DNA of 64,000 nucleotides, from contig QXHL01000004.1 of assembly GCA_003584005.1 (NCBI GenBank), positions 1 to 64,000 of the forward strand. Direction: 5' to 3'. The notes below the pieces were generated by a model that did no database searches, was not told the origin of the DNA, and saw nothing but the letters and a program-made list of their open reading frames with translations. Numbering within the stretch: the stretch's first letter is position 1; each line of letters starts with the position of its first letter. Source of the stretch: Alicyclobacillaceae bacterium I2511 (lineage in GTDB: Bacteria > Bacillota > Bacilli > Alicyclobacillales > Alicyclobacillaceae). A program made the position numbers and the translations under genes. Positions 41,916 to 50,959 of the stretch are shown piece after piece.

Positions 41916-43142
41916 ATGAAGTTGCAAAATAGCACTCCAAGTAGTTTTACGATGGAACACCCTCCGTCGGCCGGGCGGCTAATCACCGTGTCCGGGTTTG
42001 GGCTTCTATTTGACTCTATGGATGTAGGACTGTTAGGTTTTGTATTAGTTGCATTGGCCAAGCAATGGCATCTTCATCCTGAAACCTCCGGGTTATTGGC
42101 TAGCTTAGGCTTTGTCGGTATGGCCGTGGGTTCTGCTTTAGCGGGTCAATTAGCCGACCGATTCGGGCGCAAAAGCATATTCATGTGGACACTGTTAATT
42201 TACAGCATTGCCACCGGGTTAACAGCCTTCGCTTGGGGTGTTGGAATTTTCTTAGTACTGCGTTTTTTTGTCGGATTTGGGTTAGGCGGCGAACTCCCGG
42301 TTGCCACCACCTACGTTTTGGAATCTTCTCCCGATGCTGTGCGGGGACGCAGAGTGGTGCTCCTAGAAATGTTTTATGCGTTTGGTTCTTTAGCGGCAGC
42401 ACTTATCTCCCGCCTAGTCATTCCCGCGTTAGGATGGCGGATTGTGTTTCTAATTGGAGCCTTACCCGCATTGTATGTACTCGTCCTACGCAGAAGTTTA
42501 CCGGAGTCGCCACAATTCCTTAAATTACGGCAACGGGCCTCCATGTGGAAATCCTTCCGTACACTTTGGTCCAAAGGCATTGCACGCAGTTCAGTGGTCA
42601 CTTGGATGTTGTGGTTTGTCATGAATTTTGTATTTTACGGCATGGTCCTGTGGCTCCCATCCATGTTATCCCTGCGAGGCTACTCATTGGTCAATAGCCT
42701 AGGATATGTGCTCATCATGGACTTGGCCCAGATTCCAGGGTATCTCACTGCAGCCTGGCTTGTGGAAAAATGGGGTCGCAAGCGTACACTCGTCCCCGCT
42801 ATGGCACTGACCGCATTGGCAGCCTTAGGTTTTGGTTATGCGCCGAGTACCCTGTGGTTAATTGTCTTCGGACTGCTCCTGAACTACTTTATCATGGCTG
42901 CTTGGCCAGGAACCTACGTGTTTACAGTCGAACAGTTTCCCATCCAAGCCCGTGCTTCAGGCATGGGCTGGGCGGCCGGATTTGGCCGCATTGGCTCCAT
43001 TTTGGCCCCCTTGGTCGTGGGTTGGATGCTCGTCCATCAGCTTGGCTTTACGCAAGTGTTTGTGCTGTTCTTCCTCGTCATGATTGTGGGACTTTTGATT
43101 GTGTGGAGCGCTGGAAAAGAAACAAAGCAACAGGCAGTCTAA
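41916..43142 (+). CDS. MFS transporter, sugar/aromatic-acid porter type (NiaP-like)
   Basis: 408 residues, 12 membrane helices. Loop 2-3 motif GQLADRFGRKSIFMW and the second-half copy WLVEKWGRKRTLVP are intact, and the first helix has FGLLFDSMDVGLLGFV, in which D-x-x-D/M-D is characteristic of the niacin/benzoate NiaP-PcaK branch. The substrate could be nicotinate or an aromatic acid, but I cannot tell. ATG at 41916 has GGAGGGG 6 bases upstream. The gene is convergent with dusB and ends at a perfect 17-pair stem-loop. Confidence 0.85.
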   Translation: MKLQNSTPSSFTMEHPPSAGRLITVSGFGLLFDSMDVGLLGFVLVALAKQWHLHPETSGLLASLGFVGMAVGSALAGQLADRFGRKSIFMWTLLIYSIATGLTAFAWGVGIFLVLRFFVGFGLGGELPVATTYVLESSPDAVRGRRVVLLEMFYAFGSLAAALISRLVIPALGWRIVFLIGALPALYVLVLRRSLPESPQFLKLRQRASMWKSFRTLWSKGIARSSVVTWMLWFVMNFVFYGMVLWLPSMLSLRGYSLVNSLGYVLIMDLAQIPGYLTAAWLVEKWGRKRTLVPAMALTALAALGFGYAPSTLWLIVFGLLLNYFIMAAWPGTYVFTVEQFPIQARASGMGWAAGFGRIGSILAPLVVGWMLVHQLGFTQVFVLFFLVMIVGLLIVWSAGKETKQQAV

Positions 43143-43185
43143 TGAGTAGTAGACTGCCCACACACAGGAAAATCCAGACAAAACT

Positions 43186-43223
43186 CCAGGCACACGGTGG
43201 GGTTCACCCCACCGTGTGCCTGG
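43186..43223. terminator. 17-pair perfect stem-loop with tetraloop, overlapping the dusB stop
   Basis: 43186-43202 is perfectly complementary to 43207-43223 with loop TTCA. The dusB stop TGA lies in the loop, and the stem codes for the last dusB residues. Between convergent genes; no T-run. Confidence 0.75.
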
Positions 43224-44193
43224 TTAATTCGTCCAGATACTTTAGCAAGGATGCTTCCATCTCCACAGAAGTTTGTGCCTGGTTGACGTTCTCTCGAAAA
43301 GCGGTTGAGCCAGCCAATCCTTTGGTGTACCAACCCATGTGCTTGCGCATTTCTCGTACGCCTATCCATTCCCCCTTATACTCTATCAGCGCAGATAAAT
43401 GGGTCAACGCCATAGAAATTCTCTCCTGTGCTAGGGGCGGTGGTAATTCCTGTCCCTGAACCAGGTAATGGCGTACCTCTCGAAAGACCCAGGGATTTCC
43501 CAAAGCGCCTCTACCAATCATAATCCCATCACAACCCGTCTCCCGCAACATGCGAGCGGCATCCGCCCCGGTCCGGACATCCCCATTACCAATGACCGGG
43601 ATAGACACCGCTTGTTTTACACGGCGAATAATGTCCCAATCCGCCCGCCCCGAGTACAACTGTTTGACTGTTCTCCCATGCACAGCCACCGCTTGTGCCC
43701 CCGCTTGTTCCAAAGCCTTGGCTAAGTCCACCGCATTCACATGCTGGTCATCCCACCCCATGCGAATTTTCACCATGACGGGTTTATCGACACGCCGTAC
43801 AACAGCGGCTACCACTGCTGCCGCTTGTGAAATATCTGTCGCTAGCCCTCCTCCGGATCCATTCTTATAGATTTTTGGTACCGGACACCCCATATTGATG
43901 TCAATCACATCTGCTTTTGTTTGCGCAACTATTTCCGCTGCAATTGCCATCGACTCAGGATGGTGACCCACCAATTGTAGACTCATCGGGTGTTCATCTG
44001 GCAACACCGTCAGCATCTCGCGACTTTTGCTGTTTCCGTAAGCAAGTCCCTTGTCACTAACCATTTCTGCACAGACCATAGCTGCACCTAGGTGTCTTAC
44101 AATTCTGCGATAGGGAGGATTGCTCACACCAGCCATGGGTGCCAAAATCAGAGGATGTTCTAAGGTAACACCGCCAATTGTAAGCACCAACAT
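43204..44193 (-). CDS. dusB: tRNA-dihydrouridine synthase DusB
   Basis: 329 residues. FMN enzyme that reduces uridines in tRNA. Visible: LILAPMAGVSNPPYRRI (FMN), DVIDINMGCPVPKIYKNGSGG with the catalytic Cys, VMVKIRMGW, AVAVHGRTVKQLYSGRADW, VIGNGDVRTGADAARML and GIMIGRGALGNPWVF. The C-terminal helical domain is intact. The last residues (TRHTVG) are encoded within the stem of the transcription-terminator-like palindrome. Confidence 0.95.
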   Translation of the reverse strand: MLVLTIGGVTLEHPLILAPMAGVSNPPYRRIVRHLGAAMVCAEMVSDKGLAYGNSKSREMLTVLPDEHPMSLQLVGHHPESMAIAAEIVAQTKADVIDINMGCPVPKIYKNGSGGGLATDISQAAAVVAAVVRRVDKPVMVKIRMGWDDQHVNAVDLAKALEQAGAQAVAVHGRTVKQLYSGRADWDIIRRVKQAVSIPVIGNGDVRTGADAARMLRETGCDGIMIGRGALGNPWVFREVRHYLVQGQELPPPLAQERISMALTHLSALIEYKGEWIGVREMRKHMGWYTKGLAGSTAFRENVNQAQTSVEMEASLLKYLDELTRHTVG

Positions 44194-44277
44194 TCTCCTT
44201 TGTGGAAATTCCTAATTTATTTATTACTGATGGGGTCCATAGACTGCCATAAAGTAACCCAGAATGTTCTGCTGGGA

Positions 44278-44517
44278 TTACATAATTGGCCGTGATTCCA
44301 CCAACCCTGCAGTTAGAAACAAGTCTAACAACCACCAAGCACCCACCAACAACACTAAAAATTGTCCAAACCACAACGAAAACCCAATTCCTCCTACCAA
44401 TGCACCGCAAAACATGGCCATGCCCGTCGCCAAATGCCCACTGTACATCCGATGAACTCCCACATAGCCGAAGAAAAACCATAACACATACGCCAGCGCC
44501 ACGGACTTCTCTCGCAT
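44278..44517 (-). CDS. TM2 domain membrane protein
   Basis: 79 residues with two to three membrane helices. The TM2 signature (LAYVLWFFFGYVGVHRMYSG, with G-x-x-G-x-H-R/x-F/Y-Y-x-G) at the start identifies the family, and the second helix ends LLVGAWWLLDLFLTAG (W-x-x-D). Function is unknown. ATG at 44517 has GGAGGG 7 bases upstream. Confidence 0.85.
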   Translation of the reverse strand: MREKSVALAYVLWFFFGYVGVHRMYSGHLATGMAMFCGALVGGIGFSLWFGQFLVLLVGAWWLLDLFLTAGLVESRPIM

Positions 44518-44648
44518 CGAGATCCCTCCAAGACCCAAACTTTACTGGCTACACTCCACTGGGCCTATGCTACCCTATGCCCAGTCTGGTCGTCCCCATG
44601 TAAAAGTGTCCGCTAGCACACCTTTGCCGCCGCCGGAATCTCAGCCAA

Positions 44649-45542
44649 TCAGCGCAATTGGATGTCAACATGTCGCTGCGAATAATTCAACAAACGAGTA
44701 GTTTCTCGATACATGGCACTCCGTCTCGGGGCACCTAACACGACAGAGATGCGCACATCTGTGCCCTGCTTTACTGCCATTGCAAGACAGTACATGGCTT
44801 TCGATGTATAACCAGTTTTGCCGCCAATAACTGTACCAAACCCGGTCTGACGCATGTAAATCAGGCGATTCCCGTTGCGAATGATGTGACCTGCAACCGT
44901 ATACTGTTGCGTTTGCATAGCCGCGACAATGCGCGGGTAGCGAATCGCTTCGGCCAGAATAATTGCAACATCCCTCGCCGTAGTTTGGTGATTATCGTCA
45001 TGTAACCCGTTGGGTGTCACAAAGTGTGTGTGGGTACAGCCGAGAAGTCCGGCTTTTAGGTTCATCATTCGAGCAAATCCCGCTTGCGAACCACCTACCG
45101 TTTCAGCCACCGCATATGCCACGTCATTGGCACTTTTCATGAGCACCGCATGTAACGCATCTTCAGCTGTGATTTCCGTGTTTGCTGGCAGACCAAGGCG
45201 TACCCTGGCTTGGCGAGCCGCCGCCTGACTGATATACACCGGATGCCCCGGGTCCAAATGGGTGACTAAAAGAATAGCCGTCATCAACTTGGTTGTACTT
45301 GCAGGATACAGCGGCAGATCCACATTTTTCCCATAAATTATCTGATTACTGTGCCCGTCCATAACAATTGCAGCCTTGGCGTTGATGGCTACTCGACTCT
45401 CTTTCGCAGAAGCAACCATTCCCAAACTAAATTGTGATAAATATCCAGAGTCCGGTGGTTTCCCTAACCCTGGCGCGAGTGTCGCCAACAGGCTCAAGCA
45501 AACGGCGCACACCGTTTTGCTGATGGGTTTCAATATGCTCAC
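44649..45542 (-). CDS. D-alanyl-D-alanine carboxypeptidase (DacF/DacA type)
   Basis: 297 residues. A signal peptide (TVCAVCLSLLATLAPGLG) is followed by the penicillin-binding fold with the three active-site boxes: S-x-x-K in LYPASTTKLMTAILL, S-x-N in LMKSANDVAYAVAET, and K-T-G in IGGKTGYTSKAMYCLA. It trims the D-Ala-D-Ala of peptidoglycan peptides; which PBP5-type paralogue is unclear and it may be sporulation-related. It lacks the C-terminal extension of full PBP5. GTG at 45542 with AAGGAG 10 bases upstream. Confidence 0.9.
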   Translation of the reverse strand: MSILKPISKTVCAVCLSLLATLAPGLGKPPDSGYLSQFSLGMVASAKESRVAINAKAAIVMDGHSNQIIYGKNVDLPLYPASTTKLMTAILLVTHLDPGHPVYISQAAARQARVRLGLPANTEITAEDALHAVLMKSANDVAYAVAETVGGSQAGFARMMNLKAGLLGCTHTHFVTPNGLHDDNHQTTARDVAIILAEAIRYPRIVAAMQTQQYTVAGHIIRNGNRLIYMRQTGFGTVIGGKTGYTSKAMYCLAMAVKQGTDVRISVVLGAPRRSAMYRETTRLLNYSQRHVDIQLR

Positions 45543-45667
45543 AGTGCCAACACTCCTTCACGTCTCAGGTTTTAACGTGACCGGAGTCGGCATCATTTAT
45601 GTGCACTGGCAGGGAATTTCTAGAGACCCATACTTTTCTGATATGTGCCCACACATCGGGGGCCCAC

Positions 45668-46339
45668 TCAAACTGTCGATAGCACCAACACCACAACTCG
45701 CTGTGCCACATGTTCATCCAAGGCATATACATGATCCTCAACCTGAACAGAAATTCCCGCCTCGTATGGACTCTTATTATTCAACAAGGTAAGAATAGCA
45801 CCGGGTACAAATCCTGTTTGATGCAAAAAGCGGAGCAAGTTCAAGTCCTCTTCTGCAGATTCTGCAATTCTCACAACTTGCACGCGGGCAGGCGGAGAAA
45901 TGGCAGACAGGTGTAATCCAGCCTGTTGAGCCGCACCCGATCCGGGAATCACATTGCCATGGGGACAGGTGATTGGATAGCCCAGGTGTTCTACCAGACG
46001 CTGTTCCACCAAAGGCGAAATAACATGTTCCAAACGACCCGCTTCCAGGTGGGCCGATGCCCAGTCCAGTCCAAGGTCATCTGTCAGCCAACGCTCGACC
46101 AGCCGGTGGCGGCGAACCAGTGTCTCTGCCCGGCGAAATCCCTGATCTGTGAGTGTAAGCCCTTTACCTTCACCGGTAGACACCAGACCTGCGCTCGTTA
46201 AACGCTGAACGGTCTGCGTCACTGTTGGACGAGCCACGTCCAGGTAATCTGCCAACACGGAGGGCAGTACCGTTTCCCCTTCCGCGCCTAAAACATAAAT
46301 TGCTTGCAAGTATTGTTCCATTCCGTGGGTTTTTGGCAT
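45668..46339 (-). CDS. DtxR/MntR-family metal-dependent regulator
   Basis: 223 residues. The N-terminal winged helix (QYLQAIYVLGAEGETVLPSVLADYLDVARPTVTQTVQRL) and dimerisation domain (GLVSTGEGKGLTLTDQGFRRAETLVRRHRLVERWL, EAGRLEHVIS, EQRLVEHLGYP, TCPHGNVIPG) are those of DtxR/IdeR/MntR. A C-terminal SH3-like FeoA segment completes the IdeR type. It probably senses iron or manganese; the ligand residues C-P-H-G and the H-V/H-x4-E pair suggest the metal site. ATG follows GGGGAGGG. Extended -10 promoter at 46367-46375. Confidence 0.88.
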   Translation of the reverse strand: MPKTHGMEQYLQAIYVLGAEGETVLPSVLADYLDVARPTVTQTVQRLTSAGLVSTGEGKGLTLTDQGFRRAETLVRRHRLVERWLTDDLGLDWASAHLEAGRLEHVISPLVEQRLVEHLGYPITCPHGNVIPGSGAAQQAGLHLSAISPPARVQVVRIAESAEEDLNLLRFLHQTGFVPGAILTLLNNKSPYEAGISVQVEDHVYALDEHVAQRVVVLVLSTV

Positions 46340-46366
46340 TTACGGCCCTCCCCGTTGTTTCCCTTC

Positions 46367-46375
46367 ATTATATCA
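46367..46375 (-). promoter_or_regulatory. Extended -10 promoter of the DtxR-family gene
   Basis: On the minus strand TGA-TATAAT (46375-46367): a perfect -10 with upstream TG. It lies in the T-rich tail of the brxA terminator, so the two share DNA. The gene starts about 28 bases downstream. Confidence 0.6.
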
Positions 46376-46384
46376 AAAAGAAAG

Positions 46385-46404
46385 CCGGAACCGATGGGTT
46401 CCGG
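46385..46404 (-). terminator. Terminator of brxA
   Basis: On the minus strand CCGGAACC (46404-46397), loop CATC, GGTTCCGG (46392-46385), then CTTTCTTTTTG. Eight perfect pairs with a T-rich tail. Confidence 0.85.
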
Positions 46405-46472
46405 TGAGTATGGGGGATTTCATACCTCCATTAACTTTCATGTGCAAAACATTTCAAGGTTTTAAAAGACAG

Positions 46473-46904
46473 TTACACGCAGTACTGATCAAACATAGAC
46501 TTCAGCCGTGTGGCGACATCTTCCACATAGGCCCCCTCAATGTCGCTGCGGTGAAGTTGATCTACCAGTGCACCGTCTTTAAATAGAAATATGGACGGAG
46601 AGGACGGGGGCATTGAAACAAAGTACTCTCTAGCTCGTGCTGTGGCCACTTTATCCTGTCCAGCAAATACGGTCAGCAAACGCTCAGGCTTGTTCACGTG
46701 CTTAAGTGCCGCAGCCACAGCAGGTCTAGCGATACCACCAGCACAACCACAAACGGAATTCACCACTACCAACGCAGTGCCCACCTTCGCTTGCAGTGCC
46801 ACATCCACAGCGTCGGAGGTGCGCAATTCATGAAAACCAATTTGTGTCAGCTCATCTCTCATAGGTTGCACCATCATTTGATAAAAGTCTAATTCTAGAC
46901 TCAT
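46473..46904 (-). CDS. Bacilliredoxin BrxA/BrxB (YphP/YqiW family)
   Basis: 143 residues. It removes bacillithiol from mixed disulfides, and belongs to the UPF0403/DUF1094 family. The active site is CGC in VVVNSVCGCAGGIARPAV, followed by QDKVATARAREYFVSMPPSSPSIFLFKDG. Presence implies the cell uses bacillithiol. Promoter 46967-46996 and an inverted repeat GAGTT-GTT-AACTC in the leader. Terminated at 46385-46404. Confidence 0.93.
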   Translation of the reverse strand: MSLELDFYQMMVQPMRDELTQIGFHELRTSDAVDVALQAKVGTALVVVNSVCGCAGGIARPAVAAALKHVNKPERLLTVFAGQDKVATARAREYFVSMPPSSPSIFLFKDGALVDQLHRSDIEGAYVEDVATRLKSMFDQYCV

Positions 46905-46966
46905 AATTTATCCTCCCGGCAGCCAATAATAGGCTCTAGTGTATTGACTATTGAGTTGTTAACTCT

Positions 46967-46996
46967 ATTATACCGTCCCAAAATGTCAAGTGACAA
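46967..46996 (-). promoter_or_regulatory. Promoter of brxA
   Basis: On the minus strand TTGTCA (46996-46991), 18 bases, TATAAT (46972-46967). GAGTT-GTT-AACTC just downstream of the start is a possible operator. Confidence 0.7.
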
Positions 46997-47047
46997 TTTT
47001 GTATCAATTAATTTTTCAGCCTCATTGTTCACAAATAGGCCTATGGG

Positions 47048-47076
47048 TTGCAACCTTTCCAATAGGCAGGTATAAC
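47048..47076 (+). promoter_or_regulatory. Promoter of the hemE-hemH-hemY operon
   Basis: TTGCAA (47048-47053), 17 bases, TATAAC (47071-47076). The -35 lies in the palindrome GGTTGCAACC and ATAGGCCTAT lies just upstream. The leader would be about 210 bases long. Confidence 0.6.
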
Positions 47077-47202
47077 TTGAAGAGAACATCTTGTCGAAAG
47101 GGCGCGGTCAGGACTTATTCACCCCCCTACACTAAGGACCCGTTCCATTCGCCATTTACCGCAACTTATTTATATATGAACAAAGCACGAACAAACTGCT
47201 GT

Positions 47203-47229
47203 TGCAAATTTGCATGGGCAGTTAACTGC
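47203..47229 (+). promoter_or_regulatory. Two 12-base perfect palindromes in the hemE leader
   Basis: TGCAAATTTGCA (47203-47214) and GCAGTTAACTGC (47218-47229), spaced 3 bases, about 65 bases before hemE. Two unrelated palindromes in a leader suggest DNA operators or an RNA hairpin pair; no regulator is known to me for them. Confidence 0.5.
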
Positions 47230-47291
47230 TCCAAAAATAAAATTGCTCATGACTGTAGGAGCGCCAACTTTCGTTAAAAGGGGGTTTTTTT

Positions 47292-48386
47292 ATGACAAAT
47301 CCGAGTTTTTCCTCCACACCTACGGACCAGTACTCGCGTTTTCTAGCAGCTTGTCGACGAGAACCTGTCGACGCAATTCCTGTCTGGTATATGCGCCAAG
47401 CTGGCCGATATCAACCAGAATATCGAAAAATCAGGGAAAAGTACTCCCTCCTCGAAATTTGTCGCACACCGGAGTTGTGCGTCCAAATTAGCCAATTGCC
47501 TGTGACACAATTAGGTGTGGACGCCGCTATACTCTTTTCCGATATCATGGTTCCTTTGAGTGCTATGGGAGTTGAACTTGATATACAGGAAAATGTAGGG
47601 CCGTTGATTGCACATCCCCTACGTTCTGATGCAGATGTGCAGACTTTGCACGCTTTTGAGACTGTGGAAAGCCTTCCTTACGTCTTAGACAGTATTCGAC
47701 AACTCAAACATTCTTTGTCTGTACCGTTGATTGGCTTTGCCGGAGGTCCCTACACCCTAGCCAGTTATCTTATTGAAGGACAGGCTTCTCGAAGTTATTT
47801 GCACACCAAACAAATGATGTGGAATCGACCCGACTTATGGCAAACCCTGATGGATAAACTAGGTGCTGCCATCAGCCACTTTCTGCGGGCACAAATTCAA
47901 GCGGGTGCAGCCGCAGTGCAGATATTTGACAGTTGGGTGGGTAGCTTGTCACCAGAAGACTTCCAGACATATGTCCTGCCCACCATGAAACGAGTGTTTC
48001 ATCTGTTACAGGATACAGGCGTCCCCATTATTTACTTCGGTGTCAATACTGGGGACCTGTTACCAGCCTTTGCCGAAAGTGGTGCCTCCGTGATTGGCGT
48101 CGATTGGCGCACCCCTCTGCAAGAGGCACGGCGCCGCATTGGGCCCAATCAAGCCATCCAAGGGAACCTGGACCCGGCCATGTTATTAGCTCCATGGTCC
48201 GTACTTTCTAGCCGGGCGGAAGATATTGTGACCCAAGGCGTCCAACAGCCCGGATTTATTTTTAATTTAGGCCATGGCGTTGTCCACCATCACCCACCCG
48301 TCAGTGTCGATGTTTTACGTCGCTTGACACAGCACATCCACGAATACAGCCACCAGTGTCTTGTAGAAAGGGGAAATCTGGTGTGA
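47292..48386 (+). CDS. hemE: Uroporphyrinogen decarboxylase
   Basis: 364 residues. It decarboxylates uroporphyrinogen III to coproporphyrinogen III. Signature boxes are the N-terminal IPVWYMRQAGRYQPEYR, the substrate region GFAGGPYTLASYLIEG, VQIFDSWVGSL, and GNLDPAMLL then FNLGHGVVHHHPP. First gene of a three-gene operon: hemH starts inside its stop region (GTG-TGA). An AAAGGGGG ribosome binding site is followed by seven T just before the ATG. Confidence 0.97.
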   Translation: MTNPSFSSTPTDQYSRFLAACRREPVDAIPVWYMRQAGRYQPEYRKIREKYSLLEICRTPELCVQISQLPVTQLGVDAAILFSDIMVPLSAMGVELDIQENVGPLIAHPLRSDADVQTLHAFETVESLPYVLDSIRQLKHSLSVPLIGFAGGPYTLASYLIEGQASRSYLHTKQMMWNRPDLWQTLMDKLGAAISHFLRAQIQAGAAAVQIFDSWVGSLSPEDFQTYVLPTMKRVFHLLQDTGVPIIYFGVNTGDLLPAFAESGASVIGVDWRTPLQEARRRIGPNQAIQGNLDPAMLLAPWSVLSSRAEDIVTQGVQQPGFIFNLGHGVVHHHPPVSVDVLRRLTQHIHEYSHQCLVERGNLV

Positions 48387-49315
48387 CGACGGCCTTAACC
48401 GGGGTTCTGCTGATGGCCTATGGAACACCCCGTAGTCTCGATGAGGTGGGTGAATTCTATACACACATTCGCCATGGACATTCCCCTGACCCCCAGTTAT
48501 TAGAACAATTAATGCACCGTTATCAGACCATTGGGGGGGTCTCCCCACTCCATCGAATTACCCAGGCACAAGCAAAGGGATTGCAAACCACTCTTGATAC
48601 TTTATACCCTGGCACTTATCGTGTGTACTTGGGCCTGAAACACGCTGAACCTTTCATCGTTGAGAGCGCCTCACGGATGGTGCAGGATGGAATTCATCGC
48701 GCAGTATCCCTAGTCCTTGCACCCCATTACTCCGCCATGAGCGTCGGGGATTATCAGCGCGCGGCCAACACTATTAAGGGATGCGAATGGTTACATGTAA
48801 ACAACTGGCATCTACAGCCCCAGTACTTACATGCCTTGGAGCAACGCATTCAACAGACGTTAAAAAAGTTCATCCATCCACAGTCAGTTACCGTCCTCTT
48901 TACAGCCCACAGTCTGCCAAAGAAAATTCGATTTACGGGCGACCCCTACGAACAGCAACTGCAAGAGACCAATGCAGCCCTGGCTTCAAGGCTCCATTTG
49001 GAAGGGGTACACTTTGCCTGGCAAAGTGCAGGCCGTACTCAAGATGAGTGGTTGGGCCCAGATATTCTAAGTTTTTTAAGAGAATTGCACCAAAAGAAAA
49101 AAGATCAAGTGGTAATTTGTCCAGTAGGATTTGTTTCGGATCACTTAGAAATTCTGTATGATCTCGATGTTGAGGCTCAAAACTTGGCTGATAGCCTCGG
49201 CATGACCTTGCATAGAACTCCGTCCCTAAACGATGATCCGGAGTTTTTACTTGGACTTGCGCGAGTTGTGGAACAACGTTCGCAAATGAGCAGAGAAAAG
49301 CTGGTGAGAGAATGA
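48383..49315 (+). CDS. hemH: Coproporphyrin III ferrochelatase
   Basis: 310 residues, the Gram-positive CpfC type that inserts iron into coproporphyrin III. Seen: GVLLMAYGTPRSLDEVGEFYTHIRHG at the start (the conserved L-x-M-A-Y-G), PHYSAMSVGDY with the histidine that binds the metal, FTAHSLPKKI and the C-terminal region VVICPVGFVSDHLEILYDLD (iron-binding His and Glu). The start GTG at 48383 overlaps the hemE stop; hemY begins 4 bases before the hemH end (ATGA). Confidence 0.95.
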   Translation: MTTALTGVLLMAYGTPRSLDEVGEFYTHIRHGHSPDPQLLEQLMHRYQTIGGVSPLHRITQAQAKGLQTTLDTLYPGTYRVYLGLKHAEPFIVESASRMVQDGIHRAVSLVLAPHYSAMSVGDYQRAANTIKGCEWLHVNNWHLQPQYLHALEQRIQQTLKKFIHPQSVTVLFTAHSLPKKIRFTGDPYEQQLQETNAALASRLHLEGVHFAWQSAGRTQDEWLGPDILSFLRELHQKKKDQVVICPVGFVSDHLEILYDLDVEAQNLADSLGMTLHRTPSLNDDPEFLLGLARVVEQRSQMSREKLVRE

Positions 49316-50796
49316 GTGCCAGAAACACAGATTCAAACACCGCCTCTGAATTGTGCGTAGTCATCATTGGGGGAGGAATTACTGGTTTATCCGCAGCAAT
49401 GCGCCTTCATCGTGCTCTGGGACAAAGAACATCGCCCAGACTTCATTGCACAGTAATCGAACAGGATGCTCAATTGGGTGGGAAAATAAAAACCTACCGA
49501 GACAATGGTCTTGTCATGGAGGCCGGTCCTGACTCCCTATTGGCACGCAAAACAGCTGGAATTGACTTGGTACGTAGTTTAGGTCTGGAAGGAGATCTGG
49601 TGGATAGTAATCCACGTGCCCGTAAGACCTATATTGTGCACAAAGGTCACTTAGAATCCATGCCTTTGGGGACCAACATGGGTGTTCCGGCTTTTTTCGG
49701 ATCTATGTGGAAAACTAAGCTGATTTCTCCGCTGGGTAAAGCCAGAGCCCTCTTAGACATGTTCATTCCCAAAAGTGGTATTGAAGGAGATCAGTCCCTG
49801 GGTGTTTTTTTGCGCCGCCGCCTCGGTAATGAGGTCGTAGACCAGCTGATTGAACCCCTAGCCGCTGGAATTTATGCGGCACGAATTGATGACTTGAGTC
49901 TCCAGGCCACCTACCCTGTGTTTGCAGACTTAGAAAGAAAACAAGGGAGTCTAATGCGGGGCTCGCGGCAACTCTTGGATGCAGCTGCACCGATGTCGGG
50001 TGCATCCGCCAAAAAATCAGGGCGGAGCGCATTCTTAACCCTACGCACCGGTTTACAGGCCTTAATCGAACGGCTGTATGACGAACTGCACGAATGGGCC
50101 GAACTACGCACCCAGACTAAGGTGACAGAAGTCGTTCGTGATGCTCAAGGAGGTTACGCCGTAGCCATTGAGGGGCCTGGTAATCCTGAAGTTCTTCACG
50201 CCGACGCCGTCATTGTGACCGTCCCCGCCTTTGTCGCCAGTGAATTGCTGTCCGGCTTATCTGCCAAAGCAGCCAATTTATGCGCCATTCGCTATGCCTC
50301 CACAGCGACCGTTTTTCTCGGTTATGAACCTGGCACAGTGAACGTCGATTTAGATGCCTCTGGTTTCCTTGTCCCACGCAGTGAACACATGGGCATTACC
50401 GCCAGCACATGGGTATCCAGCAAGTGGCCACACACTGCCAAGGATGGGCGAGTCCTCATCCGCTGCTACGTGGGACGAAGTGGACAGCAAGAATCTTTGC
50501 AATTAGAAAACGATGCCATCACAGCGATGGTACAGGACGAACTGCGCAAGGTTTTGAACATCTCGGCACAACCCTGGTTCGTCAAAATTACCCGTTGGCC
50601 ACAATCCATGCCCAATTACCCCGTTGGACACACAGACCTCGTCAGCGATGTGGAACTTGCACTGCAAAATGAGGCCCCCGGAGTGTTCATTGCCGGTGCC
50701 GGCTATCACGGATTGGGAATTCCCGACTGTATTGCTAATGCCAATGGTGCAGCTGAAAAAGTATTGCAACACTTGCATCTAAATGCAGACTCTTAA
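49312..50796 (+). CDS. hemY: Coproporphyrinogen III oxidase (HemY/CgoX)
   Basis: 494 residues. FAD enzyme that oxidises coproporphyrinogen III to coproporphyrin III in the Gram-positive haem pathway. FAD loop VVIIGGGITGLSAAMRLHRA and VIEQDAQLGGKIKTYRDNGLVMEAGPDSLLARK, then the MPLGTNMGVPAFF segment, and the C-terminal FAD box VFIAGAGYHGLGIPDCIANANGAAEKVL are present. It is overlapped with hemH by ATGA. The operon ends at a strong terminator. Confidence 0.96.
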   Translation: MSARNTDSNTASELCVVIIGGGITGLSAAMRLHRALGQRTSPRLHCTVIEQDAQLGGKIKTYRDNGLVMEAGPDSLLARKTAGIDLVRSLGLEGDLVDSNPRARKTYIVHKGHLESMPLGTNMGVPAFFGSMWKTKLISPLGKARALLDMFIPKSGIEGDQSLGVFLRRRLGNEVVDQLIEPLAAGIYAARIDDLSLQATYPVFADLERKQGSLMRGSRQLLDAAAPMSGASAKKSGRSAFLTLRTGLQALIERLYDELHEWAELRTQTKVTEVVRDAQGGYAVAIEGPGNPEVLHADAVIVTVPAFVASELLSGLSAKAANLCAIRYASTATVFLGYEPGTVNVDLDASGFLVPRSEHMGITASTWVSSKWPHTAKDGRVLIRCYVGRSGQQESLQLENDAITAMVQDELRKVLNISAQPWFVKITRWPQSMPNYPVGHTDLVSDVELALQNEAPGVFIAGAGYHGLGIPDCIANANGAAEKVLQHLHLNADS

Positions 50797-50810
50797 CAGA
50801 CAGTCGCAAC

Positions 50811-50858
50811 AAACGGCAGATGTGCTTGCTTGCAATACCCCACCTTCTGCCGTTTTTT
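50811..50858 (+). terminator. Rho-independent terminator of the hem operon
   Basis: AAACGGCAGA (50811-50820) pairs with TCTGCCGTTT (50846-50855), followed by a T-run to 50858. Confidence 0.9.
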
Positions 50859-50882
50859 ATTTACTACCATCTTTTCTCCTTC

Positions 50883-50911
50883 TTGATCCGCAGATACCAA
50901 CCCCTTATACT
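50883..50911 (+). promoter_or_regulatory. Promoter of the tRNA-Sec gene
   Basis: TTGATC (50883-50888), 17 bases, TATACT (50906-50911). Transcription would start near 50918, about 42 bases before the tRNA. The Nudix gene may be co-transcribed. Confidence 0.65.
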
Positions 50912-50959
50912 TAGAGACCTGCAGAACTAACCCTCTGCAAGCGTACACGAAATCCCCAT

